A stretch of 25,716 nucleotides of DNA from an uncultured Bacillota bacterium (GTDB lineage Bacteria; Bacillota; Clostridia; Tissierellales; Tepidimicrobiaceae): assembly GCA_937967955.1 (NCBI GenBank), contig CALBUB010000029.1, positions 1 to 25,716 on the forward strand, read 5' to 3'. Positions 7,789 to 14,087 of the stretch are shown piece by piece. Made by a program: the position numbers and the translations under genes. Position 1 is the first letter of the stretch; each line of letters begins with the position of its first letter. A model generated the notes under the pieces. The model was given only the letters and a program-made list of their open reading frames with translations, did not search any database and was not told where the DNA came from.

Positions 7789-8499
7789 TTAGAAAGTTGG
7801 TACACAGATTATTTGACCAATCCTTAAGTTGTTTGGATCTATTCCTGGATTAGCATTGATTAAAGCCTGTAAGCTTACATTATATCTTTGTGCTATTAAG
7901 AATAGGGTATCCCCTTGCCTTACTGAGTAATAGAAGCCGTTTGGACAAGGTGGTGTTGGGGTTACAGGTCTTGGAATACATATTGTTTGACCAATTCTTA
8001 AATTGTTTGGATCTATTCCTGGATTAGCCCTTATTATGGCATCTACACTTACTCCAAATCTTTGAGCTAGTAGATATAAGGTATCTCCTGCTCTTATAGT
8101 ATAGTAGAAGCCATTTTGACAAGGTGGCAATGGTGGTGGAACTGCTCCTGGTATACATATTCTTTGGCCAATTTGCAAGTTATTTGGATTTATTCCTGGA
8201 TTAGCCCTTATTATGGCATCCACGCTTACTCCAAACCTTTGAGAAAGTAGATATAAGGTGTCTCCTGCTCTAATAGTATAGAAGAACCCATTTGGACAAC
8301 CAGTAGGTGGTGCTCCAGGAATACAAATTACCTGACCAATTTGCAAATTGTTTGGATTTATTCCTGGGTTTAGCCTTTGAATTGCTTCTACTGTAGTATT
8401 ATATCTTTGAGCTAAAAGATATAGGGTATCTCCTGGTCTTATGGTATAGGCAAAACTACCTTGTGGGCAGCGTTGTTCTACTCTATAATCTCCATTCAT
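7789..8499 (-). CDS. Quadruple-LysM protein, probable spore-associated
   Basis: 236 residues with four LysM domains separated by linkers rich in Pro (for example PPPLPPCQ). Each repeat begins CPxGxxYxIRxGDT and ends IGQxICIP or ICVP, so every repeat carries a Cys at its start and a Cys near its end, which could form one disulfide per domain. No signal peptide or membrane segment is present. The ATG at 8499 is chosen because AGAAAGGAG lies 7 nt upstream; the frame continues to an ATG at 8538, but that codon lies inside the proposed -10 element and has no ribosome site. The protein is clearly a duplicate of the adjacent triple-LysM gene, with one extra repeat. In sporulating Firmicutes, LysM proteins without signal peptides (SafA, SpoVID and YaaH are examples) are often built into the spore envelope, which is the favoured role here. 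Confidence 0.88.
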   Translation of the reverse strand: MNGDYRVEQRCPQGSFAYTIRPGDTLYLLAQRYNTTVEAIQRLNPGINPNNLQIGQVICIPGAPPTGCPNGFFYTIRAGDTLYLLSQRFGVSVDAIIRANPGINPNNLQIGQRICIPGAVPPPLPPCQNGFYYTIRAGDTLYLLAQRFGVSVDAIIRANPGIDPNNLRIGQTICIPRPVTPTPPCPNGFYYSVRQGDTLFLIAQRYNVSLQALINANPGIDPNNLRIGQIICVPTF

Positions 8500-8504
8500 A
8501 ACGA

Positions 8505-8556
8505 AACTCCTTTCTACACAATTTTGTTTGCAATACATAATATGCAGAAAGGAGTT
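8505..8556 (-). repeat. 11-bp inverted repeat pairing the LysM ribosome binding site with an upstream anti-SD arm
   Basis: AACTCCTTTCT at 8505-8515 and its exact complement AGAAAGGAGTT at 8546-8556, separated by 30 bp. On the minus strand the downstream arm is the AGAAAGGAGTT ribosome binding site of the quadruple-LysM gene. The upstream arm lies in the -35/-10 spacer of that gene's own promoter, so only transcripts reading through from the radical SAM gene would contain both arms. Confidence 0.75.
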
Positions 8557-8567
8557 CCTTTGTTAAT
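8536..8567 (-). promoter_or_regulatory. Sigma-K-like (mother-cell) promoter of the quadruple-LysM gene
   Basis: On the minus strand ATTAACA (8567-8561), 16 bp, CATATTATG (8544-8536). The AACA and CATA elements and their 16-bp spacing are identical to those upstream of the triple-LysM gene. The ATTAACA overlaps the TAA stop of the radical SAM gene. Expected start near 8529. Confidence 0.55.
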
Positions 8568-9489
8568 AAGCTATGCCCCATTTCTTTCCCTGATAGGAAT
8601 TTCTTCTTTTAAGTTCCTTATCAATTCCTGATAAGACTCTTAATTTATCCATAATCCACTTTGGCTCATAGAGTAAGTCCTTCTTTCCATCTCCTGTCAC
8701 TCTGTGGACAACCATATTTGGAGGAAGGTACTCCAGTCCATCTACTACTAAGGATATATATTCCTCTCTAGTTAATAAAGGAAATGGCTTTTTTAAATAG
8801 TAATGGTATAGGTCTGTATCCCTTTGTATATATAGGGAGTGGAATTTAATTCCCCATGTTTCTGTAGCTGCTACATATTTAACCGATTCTATCATTTGCT
8901 CTCTAGTTTCGTAAGGAAGGCCAAATATTAAATGGGTAACTGTCTTTATATTCCTCTTTTTAAGTTCCTCTATAGCTTTATCATATACTTCTAGTGGGTA
9001 AGCTCTCCTTATAAATTTAGCCGTTCTCTCATGTATAGTTTGAAGGCCTAATTCTACCCAAAGATAGGTTTTTCCATTGAGCTCTTCTAGTAAACTTAAA
9101 ACCTCCTCTGGCAGGCAATCAGGCCTTGTAGCAATAGCCAGTCCTACTACGCCCTTTTGGGATATGGCTTCATAGTATTTTTTTCTCAAGTCCTCATAGG
9201 TAGAATAAGTATTGGTGAAATTTTGGAAATAGGCTATATATTTATCCGACTTCCATTTTTTTGATAGAAGCTTCTTTTGTTCTTCCATTTGCTCCTTTAT
9301 ACTTAAGTATCTAGAACCAGCAAACTCCCCTGCTCCTTCCTCTCCACAGTACATACAGCCTCTTCTGCCCAAGGTCCCATCTCTATTAGGGCATGTAAAG
9401 CCCCCATCTAAAGATAGTTTAATTACCTTCTTTCCAAAGGTCTTTCTCATTTGATAATTAAAAGTATTGTACCTTTTATCTCCCCACAT
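8563..9489 (-). CDS. ytqA: TIGR01212-family radical SAM protein (YtqA/YhcC type)
   Basis: 308 residues. The N terminus has the hallmark LDGGFTCPNRDGTLGRRGCMYC, a spaced Cys-x9-Cys-x2-Cys variant of the radical SAM cluster motif that defines the TIGR01212/YhcC group. It is followed by TRPDCLP, LWVELGLQT and THLIFGLPYETREQM, which are conserved SAM-binding and barrel segments of this family. Bacillus YtqA has been proposed to act in the mnm5s2U tRNA wobble-base pathway (MnmL); the partner methyltransferase YtqB is not adjacent here, so that role is carried over by homology only. The ATG at 9489 has AAAGGAG 7 nt upstream. Its stop codon is embedded in the promoter of the downstream LysM gene, and no terminator is visible between the two, so read-through is possible. 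Confidence 0.9.
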   Translation of the reverse strand: MWGDKRYNTFNYQMRKTFGKKVIKLSLDGGFTCPNRDGTLGRRGCMYCGEEGAGEFAGSRYLSIKEQMEEQKKLLSKKWKSDKYIAYFQNFTNTYSTYEDLRKKYYEAISQKGVVGLAIATRPDCLPEEVLSLLEELNGKTYLWVELGLQTIHERTAKFIRRAYPLEVYDKAIEELKKRNIKTVTHLIFGLPYETREQMIESVKYVAATETWGIKFHSLYIQRDTDLYHYYLKKPFPLLTREEYISLVVDGLEYLPPNMVVHRVTGDGKKDLLYEPKWIMDKLRVLSGIDKELKRRNSYQGKKWGIAY

Positions 9490-9510
9490 AGTTTATCTCC
9501 TTTATAAAAA

Positions 9511-9539
9511 TTGTTATATACTATTATATAGTGTATCAT
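9511..9539 (+). promoter_or_regulatory. Promoter of the Crp/Fnr regulator gene with a palindrome in the spacer
   Basis: TTGTTA (9511-9516), 17-bp spacer, TATCAT (9534-9539). An imperfect palindrome centred at 9526 (ATAtACTA-TTATA-TAGTgTAT, 9516-9536) fills the spacer and could be an operator. It is not a TTGA-N6-TCAA Fnr box. Confidence 0.55.
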
Positions 9540-9596
9540 TAAATAAGTGGGTAATATAATAATAATAATAATTTGGCCTAAGAATGGAGTGAAATT

Positions 9597-10256
9597 ATGT
9601 CAGCCAAAACATGTATCCAAATGGTCCCCATATTTAGTACCTTAAACTATGATGAGATGATGGAGGTAGCAAGTATAACTACTAGCAGAACCTATAAAAA
9701 AGGGGAAATGATTTATTTAGCTGGAGAGATGAAAAAGACCCTTTATGTAATCCATAAGGGAAAGGTTAAGTTAACTAGGATATCTGCTTCCGGTAAAGAG
9801 CAGATTATAAGCATATTAGGCCCTGGGGACTTTATGGGAGAATTATCCCTTTTCAATGATGAGCCCATAAGCAATAATGCAGAAGCTTTAGAAGATACTA
9901 CTGTATGTATAATAGATGGAAATAAGCTTAAAGAGATTATGGAAAAGTATCCTACTATTGCCTTTAAGGTTTTAGAGGAGCTAAGTAGAAGGCTTAAAAG
10001 GGCTGAAAACTTAATAGAAAACTTAGGAGTCCATGACGTAGAAACTAGAATTGTACAAACCCTATTAGACTTAGCTGATGAAAATGGGATAATTAATCTA
10101 GATATAAGTAAAAAGGATTTAGCTGCTTATATGGGCATGAGCCAAGAGACCTTAAGCAGAAAGCTATCCTACTTTCAGGATAAGGGCTTAATTAAGCAAA
10201 TTGGTCACAGAAGAATAGAAATATTGGATAGGGAAGGTTTGGAAGAATATATTTAA
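9597..10256 (+). CDS. Crp/Fnr-family transcriptional regulator
   Basis: 219 residues, the usual length for the family. Residues about 8-125 form the cyclic-nucleotide-binding-type beta roll (KGEMIYLAGE, LYVIHKGKVKL, ILGPGDFMGELSLF). A long dimerisation helix around 120-145 follows (VLEELSRRLKRAENLIENL). The C terminus is a winged helix-turn-helix with the recognition segment MSQETLSRKLSYFQDKGLI. The only N-terminal Cys is Cys6, so it lacks the four-Cys [4Fe-4S] sensor of true FNR; a heme, a small effector or direct redox sensing are alternatives. The ATG has TGGAG 7 nt upstream. The neighbouring hemerythrin operon carries an Fnr-type box at an activating position, which makes that operon its most likely target. 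Recognition helix Glu/Ser/Arg residues (E-x-x-SR) are of the kind that read TTGA half-sites. Confidence 0.9.
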   Translation: MSAKTCIQMVPIFSTLNYDEMMEVASITTSRTYKKGEMIYLAGEMKKTLYVIHKGKVKLTRISASGKEQIISILGPGDFMGELSLFNDEPISNNAEALEDTTVCIIDGNKLKEIMEKYPTIAFKVLEELSRRLKRAENLIENLGVHDVETRIVQTLLDLADENGIINLDISKKDLAAYMGMSQETLSRKLSYFQDKGLIKQIGHRRIEILDREGLEEYI

Positions 10257-10340
10257 GTTTTATAACTTTAAATAGATAGAACTTTTTCTATTAAGAATAT
10301 TATAGTAAGGATTAGAAAAGTCTATTGTAGAGTCATTATA

Positions 10341-10380
10341 AAAGTGAAGCTAGAAAGTTTTTCTAGCTTCACTTTTATTT
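10341..10380. terminator. Bidirectional terminator between regulator and DUF438 gene
   Basis: A perfect 15-bp stem (AAAGTGAAGCTAGAA and its complement, 10341-10355 and 10361-10375) around a 5-nt loop, with T-rich tracts on both strands. It ends at the stop codon of the convergent DUF438 gene. Confidence 0.92.
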
Positions 10381-11615
10381 TATTCTAAATCAGATAATAA
10401 TCTCTTCTCTCCTTCAATAGCTTTAATTGGAGCTATATCCTGGGTAAATTCTAATGTTCCCAGGTATTCTCCATCTTTATTCCTTACTGCAAAATACCTT
10501 ATTAAAACGTATTTATCTCCCCTTTTAATCCAGAAATCCTCATGGTCCTTCTTGCCTGTTCTAAAATCCTCTACTATCTTTTCAACTATATGGACACTTC
10601 CTGGTGGATGGCAGTTGTGGACTGTCCTACCTATTACTGCCTTTGTACGAGTAAATATTCTCTCCTTCCCTTGGGAAAAATACTTAACAATATCATTCTT
10701 ATCTACAAAGGTTATGTCTACAGGCAAAGTATTTAACATGCTTTCCAGCTCTTCCTTGGTAAAATATCCAGTTTCAAATTTAATGTAGCCCTTATCTACT
10801 TCTTCATTTTTAACTTCAGCTTCTTCCTCTAATTCTTCCCTGGCCTTTGCTCTTTTTTCTCTCCACTCACTTTCAGGTTCTATTAAGCAGAAGCCAACTT
10901 CATCGCTATCATCATATATTCTTATCCACTCATCTTCTGTTAAAATATCAAGGGCCATAGGAAACAATATATTTTCTTCTTTAAATATCATCTCTTTTAT
11001 TTCATGTATTGCCTTATTTACCTTTTCAACTATTTCTTCCTTATTACCAGTATAGTTTATTAAGGATAATTGGATATCCTTTATCATGGCCCTTATTTCA
11101 TCATCTACTCCCCACATTACTTGAGGAGGTGCAGTAATATTGTATTTTTCTAGGAATGGGAATACTAGATTTTCCTTTCTACTATAGTGTTTATCCAAAT
11201 CCCATAATAGGTTTATGCTAGCTAAAAGCTTTTCTATATTTTCCTTACTATCTTCTTCCTTGAACTTATCTAAGGAAGGAAGGACTTGCTCTTGAATATG
11301 CTTTTCTATGGCTCTATTTTCTTGCTTAAAAGTATATATGGGATGGCCTGGTATCTGCTCAGGATGGTGTATCTCTTCAAGGCTACCTTTAAATACTGCT
11401 GCATGGACATTACACAAGCGCTGTACTTCTTCCACTGGCAAGCCTTCTTTAATCAACTCCCCTTCTATAACTGTTATCTCTGTTGGAGACACTCCCTTTA
11501 ATACCTCAGCAAACTGGTCTTTTACATCGTCTACACTAGCCCCTTCATGTAGCTTTCTTATTACATCCTTAACGATTTTTTTCCTGTGCTCTCTATTGTT
11601 AATGAGTTCACTCAT
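10380..11615 (-). CDS. DUF438 protein with hemerythrin HHE and C-terminal PAS domains
   Basis: 411 residues. Residues about 8-75 are the DUF438 helical region. A hemerythrin-type HHE bundle covers about 75-230, with candidate di-iron ligands in HHPEQIPGHP, EKHIQEQ, HYSRKENLVFP and FKEENILFP. The last 130 residues are a PAS domain (FETGYFTKEELESML, DITFVDKNDIVKYFS, GRTVHNCHPP, TLEFTQDIAP). Proteins of this architecture are widespread in anaerobes and are thought to sense or detoxify oxygen or NO; the precise activity is not known. The start at 11615 is preferred over the upstream in-frame ATG at 11654 because AGAGGTG sits at proper spacing and the longer form would overlap the upstream gene's end. 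It is the second gene of an operon, 46 bp after the hemerythrin gene, under the Fnr-type promoter at 12262-12313. Confidence 0.9.
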   Translation of the reverse strand: MSELINNREHRKKIVKDVIRKLHEGASVDDVKDQFAEVLKGVSPTEITVIEGELIKEGLPVEEVQRLCNVHAAVFKGSLEEIHHPEQIPGHPIYTFKQENRAIEKHIQEQVLPSLDKFKEEDSKENIEKLLASINLLWDLDKHYSRKENLVFPFLEKYNITAPPQVMWGVDDEIRAMIKDIQLSLINYTGNKEEIVEKVNKAIHEIKEMIFKEENILFPMALDILTEDEWIRIYDDSDEVGFCLIEPESEWREKRAKAREELEEEAEVKNEEVDKGYIKFETGYFTKEELESMLNTLPVDITFVDKNDIVKYFSQGKERIFTRTKAVIGRTVHNCHPPGSVHIVEKIVEDFRTGKKDHEDFWIKRGDKYVLIRYFAVRNKDGEYLGTLEFTQDIAPIKAIEGEKRLLSDLE

Positions 11616-11661
11616 TTTATCACCTCTTTTGTTAATTACTTTTATGATACCCATAAATAAT

Positions 11662-12216
11662 CTATTTTACCTTTTTTTCTAACTCATCTAATAGCTTTAT
11701 ATATTTTTCTTGGGTTCCTTCTTTCTCTGCAGCCTCTTCTATTTCCCTAGATAGCCTATCTATTTCTTTTTTTGTTTCATCTGATAACATCTTTTCGGCA
11801 AATTTATATATAACATTGTTTTCCTTATCTATATGCCTTGCTAAAAGGTCCCCATAGGAAATAGCATTGGCAATTATATCAAGTCTGGCTTCATCTTTGC
11901 CTTTTTCATATTCTTCTAATGCCTTTTCAAGATTGGAGATATATAGCCTTGCCATATCGTGTTCAATTAACATGCCAGTTATTGCTCCATTGTTAGCAAG
12001 CTTTGGTATCTCTTCTCCCATTATCTTAAACAGCACATCTTCTTCCTTAGCATGATGGTGGGCATCTGTATAGTTTTTAATAAAAGCAATTATTTTATAA
12101 AAATCTCTATAATCTATATTTTCATCCTTTAAAACCTTATAGCAGTATTTTCTTATAACCTTAATCATCCGCAGCACATTGTCGTGCTCTTTTATCATAA
12201 GCTCAATTGCTTTCAC
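11662..12216 (-). CDS. Hemerythrin HHE cation-binding domain protein
   Basis: 184 residues forming a single hemerythrin-like four-helix bundle. Probable di-iron ligands are His11 (KEHDN), His53-55 with Glu58/59 (DAHHHAKEE), His86 (IEHD), and His128 with Glu132 (RHIDKEN). A charged helix of about 35 residues (EIDRLSREIEEAAEKEG) ends the protein. Such proteins bind O2 or NO, or protect iron-sulfur clusters from them. Translation starts at GTG 12216, with AGGAGG 7 nt upstream. It is the first gene of the hemerythrin-DUF438 operon and is directly behind a class-II Fnr-type promoter, which fits a response to oxygen or nitrosative stress. The exact ligand is not deducible from sequence. Confidence 0.92.
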   Translation of the reverse strand: MKAIELMIKEHDNVLRMIKVIRKYCYKVLKDENIDYRDFYKIIAFIKNYTDAHHHAKEEDVLFKIMGEEIPKLANNGAITGMLIEHDMARLYISNLEKALEEYEKGKDEARLDIIANAISYGDLLARHIDKENNVIYKFAEKMLSDETKKEIDRLSREIEEAAEKEGTQEKYIKLLDELEKKVK

Positions 12217-12261
12217 AGGATAACCTCCTAATATCTTATCTTTTGTTAGTTCTTACATTGA

Positions 12262-12313
12262 TACCCTAATTATATAAAATATCCCCAAATACTATTTTGA
12301 TCTAGGTCAAAAT
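12262..12313 (-). promoter_or_regulatory. Class-II Fnr-type promoter of the hemerythrin operon
   Basis: A 20-bp palindrome with perfect 7-bp arms, ATTTTGA-TCTAGG-TCAAAAT (12294-12313), contains the Fnr core TTGA-N6-TCAA. On the minus strand a perfect TATAAT lies at 12274-12269. The start predicted from it (12262) places the palindrome centre at -41.5, the canonical position for activation by Fnr/Crp proteins, and no good -35 hexamer is present, as expected for an activator-dependent promoter. Confidence 0.82.
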
Positions 12314-12315
12314 TT

Positions 12316-12342
12316 CGATAAAAAAGCTTCCAAGGAAGCTTT
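12316..12342 (-). terminator. Rho-independent terminator of the helicase gene
   Basis: On the minus strand AAAGCTTC-CTTG-GAAGCTTT followed by further T. The 5' arm begins inside the TAA stop codon of the helicase, and the element ends 2-3 bp from the Fnr palindrome. Confidence 0.88.
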
Positions 12343-13918
12343 ATTTTTTTATATTAGCCATTTCAACCTTTACCCTTACACCCTTTATCCTCTTATTGTT
12401 TAGCTTCTTAACTATTTGGCTGGCATAATCCTTTTTAACATCTAGGAAGGTAAACTTATCATATACATCAATATCTCCTATATATTTCCTAGATACGCCA
12501 GTTTCTTCTACAATGGCTGCCAGTACATGCCTTGGTCTAATACCTTTTTTCTTTCCTGCATTTATATATAGTCTGCTAGTACTTTTAGCTGGAGCACCAA
12601 AATCTATAGCTTCTAATTCTTCATGGCCACTTATCCTAGTATCCTTTAGATAGAATTTTAAAAGGACAGCAGCTACATCATATATGCTATAGCCTTCCTC
12701 CAGCAGTATATTTATTACCTTTTCGTATTTATCCAATTTGCCCTTTGCAATTTCATCCTTTAGGTTTGCCAGCAGCACATCCTGCTTTTTGTCTTCAATA
12801 TCCTTTAATGTAGGCACGGCTATTTTTTTAATCTTAGTTTTAGTATATTTTTCTATATCCTTTATCCTATACCTATCCTTTCCTACCACAAAGCTTATAG
12901 CCTTTCCTTCCCTGCCTGCTCTAGCTGTCCTGCCTATTCTATGAACATAGTATTCCACATCCTGGGGTATATCGTAGTTAAATACCATATCTACATTTTC
13001 CACATCTATACCCCTAGCAGCCACATCGGTAGCTACTAAAATATCTATATTACCCTTTCTAAATTTGTTCATCACCTTGTCCCTTTGGCTCTGCTTTAGA
13101 TCTCCATGGAGGCCATCAGCAAAATATCCTCTTGCCTGCAGTTGCAGGGTAAGTTCATCTACTTTTTTCTTAGTGTTACAAAATACTAGAGAAAGCCTTG
13201 GATTATACATGTCTAAAAATCTTGATAATATCTCTGTCTTCATATTTTCCTTTAACTCTAAGTAATGCTGTTCTATCCTTGGTACTGTTAGCTCTTTAGG
13301 TACCACTTTTATAAATTTAGGCTTATTCTGGTATTTTTTTGCAAAATCCAATATCTCTTTTGGAATTGTGGCTGAGAAGAATATGGTCTGTCTTCCTTGA
13401 GGTAGCTTTTCAATTATATATTCCATATCCTCCCTAAAGCCCATATTGAACATTTCATCCGCTTCATCTAGGACTAGTATTTTGATATTTTCTACCTTGA
13501 GAGTTTTCCTCTTAATGTGGTCAATAATCCTTCCAGGAGTGCCTACTACTATTTGGACTCCCTTTTTTAATCCTTTTATCTGCCTTTCAATAGGCTGGCC
13601 TCCATATATGGGAAGTACCAATATATCCTTCTTATATTTTGCAAGCCTTCTTATCTCTTCTGCCACTTGAATAGAAAGTTCCCTAGTAGGACAAAGGATC
13701 ATGGCCTGTGTTTGTCTTTCTTCTCCCTTTACTAGCTCAACAATAGGTATACCAAAAGAGGCAGTTTTTCCTGTTCCTGTCTGGGCCTGACCAGTTACAT
13801 CACTGCCTTTAAGTATCTCAGGTATGGCCTCAGCTTGTATAGGAGTCATTTCCTCAAAGCCCATATCTTCAATAGCCTTATATATTTCATCAGATAATTT
13901 TATTTCATCAAATCTCAT
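12341..13918 (-). CDS. DEAD-box ATP-dependent RNA helicase with DbpA/CsdA-type RNA-binding domain
   Basis: 525 residues. All superfamily-2 motifs are visible: Q motif (GFEEMTPIQ, about 20-28), Walker A AQTGTGKT (about 45-52), PTREL, TPGR, DEAD (about 150), SAT, VATDVAARGID and HRIGRTARAG. After a linker, residues about 450-522 (RLYINAGKKKGIRP, HVLAAIVEETGVSRKYIGDIDV, YASQIVKKLNNKRIKG) form the DbpA/CsdA RNA-binding domain, which in DbpA directs the helicase to 23S rRNA. Closest named relatives are DeaD/CsdA, CshA and DbpA; I cannot choose among them. The likely job is ribosome assembly or mRNA unwinding, often cold-induced. The ATG at 13918 follows AAAGGAG at short spacing. It is monocistronic, ended by a terminator that uses its own stop codon, and divergent from pepF. 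Confidence 0.95.
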   Translation of the reverse strand: MRFDEIKLSDEIYKAIEDMGFEEMTPIQAEAIPEILKGSDVTGQAQTGTGKTASFGIPIVELVKGEERQTQAMILCPTRELSIQVAEEIRRLAKYKKDILVLPIYGGQPIERQIKGLKKGVQIVVGTPGRIIDHIKRKTLKVENIKILVLDEADEMFNMGFREDMEYIIEKLPQGRQTIFFSATIPKEILDFAKKYQNKPKFIKVVPKELTVPRIEQHYLELKENMKTEILSRFLDMYNPRLSLVFCNTKKKVDELTLQLQARGYFADGLHGDLKQSQRDKVMNKFRKGNIDILVATDVAARGIDVENVDMVFNYDIPQDVEYYVHRIGRTARAGREGKAISFVVGKDRYRIKDIEKYTKTKIKKIAVPTLKDIEDKKQDVLLANLKDEIAKGKLDKYEKVINILLEEGYSIYDVAAVLLKFYLKDTRISGHEELEAIDFGAPAKSTSRLYINAGKKKGIRPRHVLAAIVEETGVSRKYIGDIDVYDKFTFLDVKKDYASQIVKKLNNKRIKGVRVKVEMANIKK

Positions 13919-13963
13919 ATTCTCCTTTACATCCTTTCCTTATGTTCTTATAAATACCAATAA

Positions 13964-13992
13964 AGTATATATGTAATATGCGTATATTACAA
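13964..13992 (-). promoter_or_regulatory. Helicase promoter with an 18-bp palindrome over the -35/spacer
   Basis: On the minus strand TTGTAA (13992-13987), 17-bp spacer, TATACT (13969-13964). The inverted repeat GTAATAT-GCGT-ATATTAC (13973-13990) covers part of the -35 and most of the spacer, an operator-like position. The protein that would bind is unknown. Confidence 0.6.
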
Positions 13993-14029
13993 GAAAAATA
14001 TTAATTATTTAGAGTTTCTAAAAATAAAG

Positions 14030-14057
14030 TTGAATTGTTGTTTTTATTTAGTATCAT
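14030..14057 (+). promoter_or_regulatory. Promoter of pepF
   Basis: TTGAAT (14030-14035), 16-bp spacer, TATCAT (14052-14057), followed 30 nt later by the start codon. One mismatch in the -10 and two in the -35. Confidence 0.5.
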
Positions 14058-14087
14058 AGTATTAAGAGGTTTAAAGGGGGTATGGAT

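Noticed and set aside
7081..8499. Repeated DNA resembling a CRISPR or other direct-repeat array
   Set aside because: The repeats are about 150-180 bp, degenerate, in frame, and encode LysM domains.
8500..8538. N-terminal extension MYCKQN of the quadruple-LysM protein
   Set aside because: Its ATG lies in the proposed -10 element and has no ribosome site; the ATG at 8499 has an excellent one.
11308..11682. Plus-strand open frame of 124 codons opposite the DUF438 gene
   Set aside because: It is the reverse-strand shadow of a well-supported gene, has no ribosome site, and its protein has no recognisable features.
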